From: an uncultured Flavobacteriales bacterium
Lineage (GTDB): Bacteria > Bacteroidota > Bacteroidia > Flavobacteriales_D > Sanyastnellaceae
DNA: 12,741 bases
NCBI GenBank assembly: GCA_938092195.1
Contig: CALKHD010000170.1
Span: 1-12,741, forward strand
Direction of reading: 5' to 3'
Shown here: positions 1-6,487 of the stretch, one piece after another
Position numbering within the stretch: position 1 is the first letter of the stretch
Layout of the letters: each line of letters begins with the position of its first letter
The notes under the pieces: generated by a model
The model's database searches: none
What the model saw: only the letters and a program-made list of their open reading frames with translations
Told to the model about the DNA's origin: nothing
Made by a program: the position numbers and the translations under genes

Positions 1-1140
1 GATGACTGTTTTCCACTGGTGGTTTGGCAAACGGGATCGGGGACCCAGTCGAACATGAACGTCAACGAGGTCATTGCCAATCGGGCTCACGTCCTGGCTG
101 GCGGAGTCTTGGGAGAAGGGGATCGCCCAGTGCACCCCAACGATGACGCCAACAAGTCTCAAAGCAGCAACGACACCTTCCCCACGGCGATGCACATTGC
201 TGCATACGATCGAATTGTGAGAACCACCATTCCTGGGGTGGAGCGGTTGAGGGATGCCCTGGCCAGCAAAGCCGAGGAGATGTCAGCCGTGGTCAAGATT
301 GGACGGACCCATTTGATGGACGCGACACCCTTGACTTTGGGCCAGGAATTTGGAGGTTACGTGGCCCAGTTGAACCATGGCTTGCGGGCTTTGAATTCAA
401 CCCTTGGACATTTGGCTGAGTTGGCCTTGGGCGGAACGGCGGTAGGAACAGGGTTGAACGCCCCCAAAGGATATGCGGAGAAAGTGGCCGAATACATGGC
501 AGGTTCCACGGGGCTTCCCTTTGTGACCGCACCTAACAAATTTGAAGCCTTGGCGGCCCACGATGCGGTGGTTGAAGCCCATGGAGCGCTCAAACAGCTT
601 GCCGTGAGTTGCAACAAGATTGCCCATGACATTCGCATGATGGGGAGTGGACCCCGAAGCGGCATCGGCGAGCTTTCCTTGCCCGCGAATGAACCGGGGT
701 CGAGCATCATGCCAGGCAAAGTGAACCCCACTCAGGCCGAAGCCCTGACCATGGTGTGCGCTCAAGTCATGGGCAACGATGTGGCCGTCACGGTGGCGGG
801 AACCCAAGGGCACTTTGAATTGAATGTGTTCAAGCCCATGATGGCCAGAAACATTTTGGAGTCCGCCCGTCTTTTGGGAGAGGCTTCGGCCTCTTTTGCA
901 GAGCGCTGTGTGGAGGGCCTTCAGCCCAACAGAGCCCGCATCGACCAATTGGTGGGAGACAGCCTCATGTTGGTGACGGCCTTGAACCCGCACATCGGAT
1001 ACTACAAAGCGGCAGAGATTGCCCAAAAAGCCCACGTGGAAGGCACCACACTCAAAACGGCGGCCTTGGCCTTGGCTTACTTGACCGAAGCCGAGTATGA
1101 CGCCTGGGTGGTTCCTGGCTCGATGACGGGGCTGCAATGA
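1..1140 (+). CDS. fumC: Fumarate hydratase class II, 5'-truncated by window edge
   Basis: Catalyses the reversible hydration of fumarate to L-malate in the TCA cycle, as a cytosolic homotetramer. The frame is open from base 1 (Asp-Asp-Cys-Phe-Pro-Leu-Val-Val-Trp-Gln-Thr), so the true start lies upstream. About 379 residues are present out of roughly 465 usual for the family, so about 85 N-terminal residues are missing. Visible motifs are GSGTQSNMN just after the window start, HPNDDANKSQSSND (about 139-174), GRTHLMDAT with the catalytic-type His at 310-312, and the fumarase/aspartase superfamily signature GSSIMPGKVN at 697-726. The His in GRTHLMDAT (aspartases have Gln) and SSNDTFPTAMH favour fumarase over aspartase. 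Its stop overlaps the start of the next ORF (ATGA). The GTG at 19 is internal and not a real start. Identification is secure. Confidence 0.96.
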   Translation, partial: DDCFPLVVWQTGSGTQSNMNVNEVIANRAHVLAGGVLGEGDRPVHPNDDANKSQSSNDTFPTAMHIAAYDRIVRTTIPGVERLRDALASKAEEMSAVVKIGRTHLMDATPLTLGQEFGGYVAQLNHGLRALNSTLGHLAELALGGTAVGTGLNAPKGYAEKVAEYMAGSTGLPFVTAPNKFEALAAHDAVVEAHGALKQLAVSCNKIAHDIRMMGSGPRSGIGELSLPANEPGSSIMPGKVNPTQAEALTMVCAQVMGNDVAVTVAGTQGHFELNVFKPMMARNILESARLLGEASASFAERCVEGLQPNRARIDQLVGDSLMLVTALNPHIGYYKAAEIAQKAHVEGTTLKTAALALAYLTEAEYDAWVVPGSMTGLQ

Positions 1141-1421
1141 TCCAGGGTTTGTCCACCCCATCAGCAATCCATCGGCTTTTTGCCTTCGGTTTGCTGTGCA
1201 TGTTCCTTGGAAGCTGCGCTCCTCAGCGGAATGTGCATAGGTCCAAGCGCAGAAAAAAGCCCAAATGCAAGACGTGCCCTTCGTTTTCGTGGCAGGAATC
1301 AAAACAGGAGGGGGTAATTTTACACAACCTGAATTCGAAAGGGATTGCATCATGGCCCAACACGACCACACATACGCCGTCATCATGGCCGGCGGAGTCG
1401 GATCTCGCTTCTGGCCGATGA
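1137..1421 (+). CDS. Small basic putative lipoprotein overlapping manC
   Basis: An ORF of 94 codons whose ATG overlaps the fumC stop (ATGA), suggesting translational coupling. The N-terminus looks like a lipoprotein signal: a short lead with His-Arg, a hydrophobic stretch (about residues 14-24, LFAFGLLCMFL) and a lipobox-like LGSC with the candidate lipidated Cys at 27. It is followed by a strongly basic segment rich in Arg/Lys and a Cys-x-x-Cys-Pro (KCKTCP, about 43-48). I do not recognise the family; small lipoproteins of this shape are common in Bacteroidota. The last 70 nt or so run over the start of manC in a different frame, so the C-terminal third reads as a shadow of manC and may be poorly conserved. 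The protein could be real as written, or a frameshift or decay may have removed an earlier stop. Function unknown; the envelope location is inferred from the signal only. Confidence 0.5.
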   Translation: MIQGLSTPSAIHRLFAFGLLCMFLGSCAPQRNVHRSKRRKKPKCKTCPSFSWQESKQEGVILHNLNSKGIASWPNTTTHTPSSWPAESDLASGR

Positions 1422-2446
1422 GCCGCTCTGCGCGGCCGAAGCAATTTTTAGACATTCTAGACCGCGGTCGTTCCCTCATTCAAATGACGGCCGACCGATT
1501 GACTCCGATGGTCCCATTGGACCGGACGTACGTGGTGACCAATGCCCGATACAAGGATGACATCTTGGCCCAGTTGCCGGGCATTCCAGAGGATCAAGTG
1601 CTGTGCGAGCCGTTCATGAGAAACACCGCGCCTTGTTTGGCGTATGCCGCCCATCGCATTGAGATGAGGGATGCCGAAGCCACCATGGTGGTGGCCCCTG
1701 CAGACCACTTGATTGAAGACGAGGCTGGCTTTATCGACGTGCTTTCAGTGGCTGTCAACCGAGCGGCAGGGACCCATCAGTTGCTCACGCTGGGCATCAC
1801 GCCAACCCGTCCAGATACCGGCTACGGCTACATTCAATTCGAAGACTTGCCCGATGCCGAAGACCCGAGGCTGCGTCAGGTTCGCACTTTCACGGAAAAA
1901 CCGGACTTGGATTTGGCTGAACGCTTTTTGGCCTCCGGAGATTTTTGCTGGAATGCGGGGATTTTTGTGTGGTCGGTTCAAACTGTTCTCGATCGGTTCG
2001 AGGATCAGATGCCCGATTTGCACGCCCTTTTTGTGGAGCGGAAGGCGGACTTGGGCACCGAACGAGAAGAAGACGCCATCCAGGCCATTTATGGCTCAGC
2101 CGAGAACATCAGCATTGACTACGGCATCATGGAAAAGGCGCCCAACGTTGGCGTGGTTTTAGGAGAATACGGGTGGAGTGACCTGGGCACTTGGGGCTCG
2201 CTTTACGACAAGCTCGACAAGAATGAAGAGGGCCATGCGGTCTCGGGGGCTTCGCTGCTCACCGAAAGTTCATCAGGACTGATGGTGGCGGCCGAAGGCA
2301 AGAAGCTGATCGTGGCCAAGGGCCTCGAAGACTTCATTGTGGTGGACACCCCAGACGCGTTGCTGATTTGTCCGCGCAGCGATGAGCAATGGGTGAAGCA
2401 GTTGGTCTCCCGACTCAAGGCGGAGAAAGGCGAGCCATTGGTTTGA
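1352..2446 (+). CDS. manC: Mannose-1-phosphate guanylyltransferase (GDP-mannose synthesis)
   Basis: Transfers GMP from GTP to mannose-1-phosphate, giving GDP-mannose for surface polysaccharides, glycoproteins and GDP-fucose. The product is 364 aa, the size of the short single-domain form without a C-terminal phosphomannose isomerase domain. The nucleotidyltransferase signature is present: GGVGSRFWPMSR (14-25) followed by PKQF (29-32). Further family blocks are CEPFMRNTAP (85-94), VAPADHLI (114-121), FTEKP, WNAGIFVW and a late YGWSDLGTWGSLYD. The start at ATG 1352 places the first beta strand (YAVIMAGG) right after a short lead. An upstream in-frame ATG at 1265 would add 29 residues unlike the family, and the next ATG (1385) would cut into the signature. 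The gene overlaps the preceding small ORF by 70 nt, so it is probably read from the same transcript as fumC or from a local promoter. GlmU- or RmlA-type nucleotidyltransferases are less likely because of the PKQF and WPMSR motifs. Confidence 0.93.
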   Translation: MAQHDHTYAVIMAGGVGSRFWPMSRSARPKQFLDILDRGRSLIQMTADRLTPMVPLDRTYVVTNARYKDDILAQLPGIPEDQVLCEPFMRNTAPCLAYAAHRIEMRDAEATMVVAPADHLIEDEAGFIDVLSVAVNRAAGTHQLLTLGITPTRPDTGYGYIQFEDLPDAEDPRLRQVRTFTEKPDLDLAERFLASGDFCWNAGIFVWSVQTVLDRFEDQMPDLHALFVERKADLGTEREEDAIQAIYGSAENISIDYGIMEKAPNVGVVLGEYGWSDLGTWGSLYDKLDKNEEGHAVSGASLLTESSSGLMVAAEGKKLIVAKGLEDFIVVDTPDALLICPRSDEQWVKQLVSRLKAEKGEPLV

Positions 2447-2523
2447 CTTCAATCCCCAAACGCACCGCACCAAGGTTGGCGCGGCGCGAAGGGGTGTGAG
2501 TCAGAATTTATGTGTTCGCAAAG

Positions 2524-2550
2524 GGAGCCGGCTTGCGGTTTGCCGGAGCC
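2524..2550 (+). other. GC-rich imperfect hairpin in the manC-mlaE gap
   Basis: Two 9-nt arms, GGAGCCGGC and GCCGGAGCC, surround a 9-nt loop. Seven of nine positions pair, with a tandem A·G/G·A mismatch between a 2-bp outer and a 5-bp inner stem. It lies 78 nt after the manC stop. There is no T-run after it, so a classic intrinsic terminator is not supported. It may be a transcript-end or mRNA-stability structure. The rest of the 231-bp gap (2447-2677) shows no convincing ORF. Confidence 0.35.
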
Positions 2551-2637
2551 ATGTGGGGGGCTTCCCTCCATCGCTGGTGGCAAGGTGAGGCTGACTTCCC
2601 CTGCTCCCATTGACGATTCTGCTTGTCGAGGCTGACA

Positions 2638-2669
2638 TTCATCACCGGCCGCTTCGGTGCTTACCTTCG
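2638..2669 (+). promoter_or_regulatory. Candidate Bacteroidota-type promoter for mlaE operon
   Basis: TACCTTCG at 2662-2669 matches the Bacteroidota -7 consensus TAnnTTTG at all but one fixed position, and TTCA at 2638-2641 lies 20 nt upstream as a weak -33 element. It sits directly before the ATG at 2678, so a transcript from it would be nearly leaderless. The -33 match is poor and a 7-of-8 box can occur by chance, so this is tentative. Confidence 0.3.
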
Positions 2670-2677
2670 TCTCAGGC

Positions 2678-3415
2678 ATGGGCATCCTCCTCCATATCGG
2701 GCGTTTTTTCTCCTTCCTTGCAGCGGCATTGCGCCGACCGCAAAAGGGCCGCGTTTTTGCACAAGCGACCTTGGTCGAGTTGGAGGCCATTGGCGTTCAA
2801 AGTGTGGGCATCGTGGCGTTGTTGAGCGTGTTCATGGGGGCCGTAATCGCCATCCAAACAGCGCACCAGGTGGGTGGTTGGGTGCCGGCTTATACCATTG
2901 GTTTCACAGTCAGGCAGACCATGATTCTGGAGTTTGCCCCAACCATCATTCCCGTCATCCTGTCGGGCAAGGTGGGCTCCAACATCGCATCACAAATCGG
3001 GACCATGCAGGTCACAGAGCAAATCGATGCCCTGGAAGTCATGGGGGTCAGAAGCATCTCCTTCTTGGTGTTGCCCAAGCTGCTCGCGGCGTTGCTGATT
3101 TTCCCGTTTTTGGTGGTCATCGCCATGGTCTTGGGGATGGGCGCTGGAGCGTTCATTTGTGATTTCGCAGAGCTGAGCAGCTTTGCAGATTATGAGTACG
3201 GGTTGCAGGTGGACTTCAGCCCTTTCGACGTGACCTACGCCTTGATTAAAACCTGTGTCTTTGCCTTGATCATCACCAGTGTGAGTGCTTACCATGGTTA
3301 CTATACCTCAGGAGGAGCGCGCGAGGTTGGGCGGTCAAGCACCAAGGCTGTGGTCTACAGCGTCGTCATCGTCATGGTGGCCAATTTGGTCATCACGCAA
3401 TTGCTCTTGACATGA
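2678..3415 (+). CDS. mlaE: MlaE-family ABC transporter permease
   Basis: Integral inner-membrane permease of an MCE/Mla-type lipid ABC transporter, a family that moves phospholipids between the inner and outer membranes. The product is 245 aa, the normal length. Hydrophobic segments are visible at about 41-61, 83-97, 130-153, 187-205 and 225-244. The family hallmark between segments is clear: GKVGSNIASQIGTM (97-110) followed by VTEQIDALEVMG (112-123), and near the C-terminus a Gly-Gly-Ala-x-x-Val-Gly block (212-218). ATG 2678 was chosen; an in-frame GTG at 2657 would add seven residues and falls across a possible -7 promoter box. The stop overlaps the next gene by ATGA, and the next gene encodes the cognate ATPase. 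No MlaD (MCE-domain) substrate-binding gene is adjacent, so that partner must be encoded elsewhere. Identification is strong; the transported lipid and direction cannot be told from sequence. Confidence 0.93.
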   Translation: MGILLHIGRFFSFLAAALRRPQKGRVFAQATLVELEAIGVQSVGIVALLSVFMGAVIAIQTAHQVGGWVPAYTIGFTVRQTMILEFAPTIIPVILSGKVGSNIASQIGTMQVTEQIDALEVMGVRSISFLVLPKLLAALLIFPFLVVIAMVLGMGAGAFICDFAELSSFADYEYGLQVDFSPFDVTYALIKTCVFALIITSVSAYHGYYTSGGAREVGRSSTKAVVYSVVIVMVANLVITQLLLT

Positions 3416-4173
3416 TTCGGGTCAGCGGCGTGAAAAAGGCCTTCGGCGAAAAGGCGGTTCTGCATGGCATCGATGCGGAGTTCAATTCAGGGCAGGTAAA
3501 TTTCATCATTGGAAGAAGCGGATCGGGAAAGTCTGTGTTGACCAAGTGCATTGTGGGCTTGCTCGAGGTGGATGCCGGATTGATCCAATACGGAGACACT
3601 GATTTTTCTGAACTCGACCTCAAAGGCCGCGAGAAGGTCAGAAGACAAATTGGCATGTTGTTTCAGGGTGGCGCGTTGTTCGACTCCATGACAGTGCTGG
3701 AAAACGTAATTTTCCCGCTTCGCATGTTCAGCGACATGACCGAAGAGGAGCGCCTCGAGCGCGCCATGGAATGTCTGAAGCGCGTTGAGCTTGAAGGGGC
3801 CGAGGACCGGTTTCCCGCTGAAGTGTCCGGGGGCATGCAGAAACGCGTGGCTTTGGCCAGAGCGATCGTGGGAAAGCCCCAGTATTTGTTTTGCGACGAG
3901 CCCAATTCAGGCTTGGACCCTCAGACTGCGATTGTGATCGACAATTTGATCAAAGACCTGACCCATGAATACGGAACCACCACCGTGGTGATTTCGCACG
4001 ACATGAACAGCGTCATCGAAATCGGAGACAGCATCCACTTTCTCCATGAAGGAGAAGTGGCCTGGCACGGAGACCGCAAGGGCATCTTGGACAGCGGAGT
4101 GAAGTCCCTTGATGGGTTTGTCTACGCATCGGACTTGATGAAAGACATTCGGAAACAGCTTCGCAAAAAATGA
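3412..4173 (+). CDS. mlaF: MlaF-like ABC transporter ATP-binding protein
   Basis: Cytoplasmic ATPase that powers the MlaE-type permease encoded just upstream. The product is 253 aa. All nucleotide-binding motifs are intact: Walker A GRSGSGKS (34-41), Q-loop Gln85 in MLFQGGALFDSMTV, ABC signature VSGGMQ (138-143) followed by KRVALARAI, Walker B YLFCDEP with Asp162 and Glu163, D-loop SGLDP (166-170) and switch His196 in VISHDM. The Q-loop GGALFDSMTV block is characteristic of the MlaF/Ttg2A branch and separates it from general amino-acid or metal importers. Start and stop both form ATGA overlaps with neighbours, so the three genes are probably one translationally coupled operon. Nothing suggests loss of activity. 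Confidence 0.94.
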   Translation: MIRVSGVKKAFGEKAVLHGIDAEFNSGQVNFIIGRSGSGKSVLTKCIVGLLEVDAGLIQYGDTDFSELDLKGREKVRRQIGMLFQGGALFDSMTVLENVIFPLRMFSDMTEEERLERAMECLKRVELEGAEDRFPAEVSGGMQKRVALARAIVGKPQYLFCDEPNSGLDPQTAIVIDNLIKDLTHEYGTTTVVISHDMNSVIEIGDSIHFLHEGEVAWHGDRKGILDSGVKSLDGFVYASDLMKDIRKQLRKK

Positions 4174-4841
4174 GCAAGGCACCGTCTCGAATTCCATTTT
4201 CTCTGCCCCGGTTAAGTGAAGAGGAGATGAACCGGAAGCTCGACTCCATGTACGGTCAGCTTTCTCAACGGAGAACCGTTCGTTCGTTCAGTTCTGAGCC
4301 CATTCCCATGGAGGTTTTGGAAAAGGCAATTCGCATTGCCGGGACGGCTCCAAGTGGGGCCCACAAACAACCATGGTCCTTTTGTGTGGTGACCAACGCA
4401 GAGTTGAGGAAACGGATCCGAGCCAAAGTCGAAGAGGAGGAGAGGCGGAGCTATGAAGAGCGGATGTCTCAGAAATGGTTGGAAGACTTGGAGCCCTTGG
4501 GCACAGATGCCATCAAGCCGTACATCGAAGAGGCACCGGCTTTGATTGTGGTCTTTAAAAAAGTCCACGAGCCGGATGAAGTGAGCGGCGCCCGCCACCC
4601 CAACTACTATGTATCGGAAAGCTGCGGAATTGCAGTCGGGTTGCTTCTGGCAGCTTTGCATGAAGCAGGTCTGGCGACGCTGACCCACACACCTTCTCCC
4701 ATGAATTTCTTGGCCGAATTGTTGGAGAGGCCGTCGCATGAACGCGCCTTCCTCAATATTCCCGTTGGTTGGCCTTCTTCTGATGCTACTGTGCCTAACC
4801 TTTCGCGCAAACCGTTGAACGAAATCCTGTTTCGCTACTGA
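4170..4841 (+). CDS. Iodotyrosine deiodinase-like nitroreductase-fold flavoprotein
   Basis: A 223-aa FMN-dependent nitroreductase-superfamily protein whose closest recognisable family is iodotyrosine deiodinase (IYD), which reductively removes halogen from halotyrosines. N-terminal FMN-binding blocks are QRRTVRSFS (33-41) and GTAPSGAHKQPWSF (58-71). The mobile active-site lid is recognisable in EEEERRSYEERM, and the three residues that bind the halotyrosine zwitterion in animal IYD (Glu, Tyr, Lys; 157, 161 and 182 in human by my recollection) align with Glu91, Tyr95 and Lys116 at identical spacing. The Thr that contacts flavin N5 aligns with Thr174 in THTP. C-terminal PVGWPSSDATVPNLSRKPL also follows IYD. 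There is no N-terminal membrane anchor, unlike the vertebrate enzyme, so it should be cytosolic. It overlaps mlaF by ATGA. Bacterial IYD homologues are known, including in Bacteroidota; the physiological substrate here is unknown. A general nitroreductase is the alternative but less likely given the triad. Confidence 0.88.
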   Translation: MSKAPSRIPFSLPRLSEEEMNRKLDSMYGQLSQRRTVRSFSSEPIPMEVLEKAIRIAGTAPSGAHKQPWSFCVVTNAELRKRIRAKVEEEERRSYEERMSQKWLEDLEPLGTDAIKPYIEEAPALIVVFKKVHEPDEVSGARHPNYYVSESCGIAVGLLLAALHEAGLATLTHTPSPMNFLAELLERPSHERAFLNIPVGWPSSDATVPNLSRKPLNEILFRY

Positions 4842-4965
4842 TTTCTTGTCACAGGTGGTGGTTGCAAGTCGCTGTGAAACAGGGGGTTAAAGGGGTTATT
4901 CACCATTTCGTGAGGAAGTTTCTCTCCTGTGTAAAAAGAGGGGGTGGCACTTGGAAAAGGGGCAT

Positions 4966-4973
4966 TTACTTTG
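4966..4973 (+). promoter_or_regulatory. Candidate -7 element of the acpP promoter
   Basis: TTACTTTG, followed by CACC, matches the Bacteroidota -7 consensus TAnnTTTG at five of six fixed bases and keeps the whole TTTG core. It lies 25 nt before the acpP ATG, which would give a leader of about 20 nt. A good -33 TTTG is not seen at 19 nt; a TTGG at 4951 is too close. The 157-bp gap (4842-4998) is the only non-coding space before the acpP-fabF-rnc cluster, which supports a promoter here. It also contains a weak inverted repeat, TCACAG/CTGTGA (4849-4854 and 4872-4877). Confidence 0.5.
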
Positions 4974-4998
4974 CACCGCATTCGCAATACCTGTAATC

Positions 4999-5232
4999 AT
5001 GTCTGAAATCCGCGAGAAAGTGACCGCGATTATCGTCGACAAGCTCGGCGTAGAGGCTTCTGAAGTAAACGATGAAGCTGGATTCACCAACGACTTGGGA
5101 GCTGACTCCCTCGATACCGTTGAGTTGATCATGGAATTCGAAAAGGAATTCAACATCGCCATCCCGGACGATCAAGCCGAGAAGATCGGCACCGTTGGCC
5201 AAGCCATCGAGTACATCGAAAACGCGAAGTAA
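4999..5232 (+). CDS. acpP: Acyl carrier protein
   Basis: Small acidic carrier that holds growing fatty-acyl chains on a 4'-phosphopantetheine arm during type II fatty-acid synthesis in the cytoplasm. The product is 77 aa, the canonical length. The attachment site is Ser37 in the conserved DLGADSLDTVELIMEFE context; the recognition helix II that follows is rich in Glu/Asp as expected. The start ATG 4999 gives the standard MSEIREKV N-terminus; an in-frame ATG at 4951 would add 16 residues that do not fit and include the candidate promoter box. fabF starts 7 nt after the stop, so the two are co-transcribed. High expression is expected for this gene. Confidence 0.98.
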   Translation: MSEIREKVTAIIVDKLGVEASEVNDEAGFTNDLGADSLDTVELIMEFEKEFNIAIPDDQAEKIGTVGQAIEYIENAK

Positions 5233-5239
5233 GCCCCGC

Positions 5240-6487
5240 ATGGAGCTGAACCGTGTGGTCATCACGGGAATGGGTTGCCTGACACCTTTGGGCAACGATG
5301 TTCCGTCCTACTTCGACGCTCTAAAAAAGGGCGTCAGTGGCGCGGGACCCATCACCCGGTTTGATGCCGACAAATTCAAGACCCAATTCGCCTGTGAGGT
5401 GAAAGATTGGGACCCGCTTGAGCACTTCGACAGAAAAGAAGCGCGCAAGCTGGATCCATACGCCCAGTATGGAATGGTGGCCGCGCGTCAAGCTGTGGCC
5501 CAATCTGGATTGGTTGAGTCCAACCCCAACTTGGACCGAGTGGGGGTCATTTTCGGAAGCGGCATCGGAGGCCTGTTTACTTTCCAGCAAGAGATCACCT
5601 CTTTTGCCCAGGGAGACGGCACCCCCCGCTTCAATCCATTTTTCATTCCCAAAATGATCGGTGACATCTGTGCCGGTCACATCAGCATGGAATATGGATT
5701 TAGAGGCCCCAATTACGCTTGTGTCTCAGCTTGTGCCAGCGCCACCAATGCCATCATTGATGCCTTCAATACCATCCGGTATGGCAAGGCCGATGCCATG
5801 GTGAGTGGCGGTGCAGAAGCCGCAGTGGTGGAAGCGGGCATTGGAGGGTTTGGTGCCATGAAGGCGCTCTCGACCCGGAATGACAACCCTTCTGTGGCCT
5901 CTCGGCCATTTGACGTGAACCGCGATGGTTTTGTTTTGGGTGAAGGCGCTGGGGCGGTTGTTCTCGAATCACTCGAACACGCCCAAGCCCGAGGAGCCCA
6001 CATCATCTGTGAAGTGATGGGCGGCGGCGCTTCTGCCGATGCACACCACATGACAGCCCCTCACCCTGAAGGTTTGGGCGCGAGAAATGTGATGCGCGCC
6101 GCCTTGGAAGACGCGGGAATGTCTCCAGACGAGCTGGATTACGTCAACGTGCACGGAACATCCACGCCCTTGGGGGACTTGGCGGAAGTCAAAGCCATCG
6201 AAGAGGTCTTTGGCGATCACGCCAAGACCTTGAGCATTTCCAGCACCAAGTCCATGACCGGGCATTTGCTGGGTGCGGCGGGCGCCATTGAAACGCTGGC
6301 GTGCATCATGGCCGTGACCGAAGATGTGGTTCCTCCCACCATCAACTCTACGGATCCAGATCCGGCGTTGAACCAGGAGTTGGACTACACCTTCAACGTC
6401 AAGAAAGAGCGCCCAGTGAGGGCGGCCTTGTCGAACACCTTTGGCTTTGGCGGCCACAACGCCTCAGTCATCGTTCGCAAATTCTGA
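5240..6487 (+). CDS. fabF: Beta-ketoacyl-ACP synthase II
   Basis: Condensing enzyme that elongates acyl-ACP with malonyl-ACP in fatty-acid synthesis. The product is 415 aa, matching the usual 410-415. The catalytic Cys is Cys165 in ACVSACASATNAI; the two catalytic His are His305 in NVHGTSTPLGD and His342 in STKSMTGHLLGAAG, with Lys337 in the same block. The Gly-rich end NTFGFGGHNAS (399-409) is intact. The Cys-His-His triad and these flanking motifs mark KAS I/II rather than KAS III (Cys-His-Asn). ATG 5240 gives the standard start MELNRVVITGMG; the next-upstream TTG or ATG choices in the frame run into acpP. The stop and the rnc start share a base (TGATG), so rnc translation is probably coupled to fabF. 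FabB is the alternative name, but pairing with acpP and the length favour FabF. Confidence 0.97.
   Translation: MELNRVVITGMGCLTPLGNDVPSYFDALKKGVSGAGPITRFDADKFKTQFACEVKDWDPLEHFDRKEARKLDPYAQYGMVAARQAVAQSGLVESNPNLDRVGVIFGSGIGGLFTFQQEITSFAQGDGTPRFNPFFIPKMIGDICAGHISMEYGFRGPNYACVSACASATNAIIDAFNTIRYGKADAMVSGGAEAAVVEAGIGGFGAMKALSTRNDNPSVASRPFDVNRDGFVLGEGAGAVVLESLEHAQARGAHIICEVMGGGASADAHHMTAPHPEGLGARNVMRAALEDAGMSPDELDYVNVHGTSTPLGDLAEVKAIEEVFGDHAKTLSISSTKSMTGHLLGAAGAIETLACIMAVTEDVVPPTINSTDPDPALNQELDYTFNVKKERPVRAALSNTFGFGGHNASVIVRKF

Noticed and set aside
1315..1322. TAATTTTA as a -7 box for manC
   Set aside because: Differs from consensus by one base, but no -33 element lies at a workable distance and it is inside the lipoprotein ORF.
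397..1479. Long antisense ORF (360 aa) opposite fumC and manC start
   Set aside because: It is opposite clear fumC codons, has no recognisable motif, and spans a gene boundary; a codon-bias shadow.
4849..4877. TCACAG-N17-CTGTGA inverted repeat as a CRP-type site
   Set aside because: Arms are in the opposite order to TGTGA-N6-TCACA and the spacing is wrong; likely chance.
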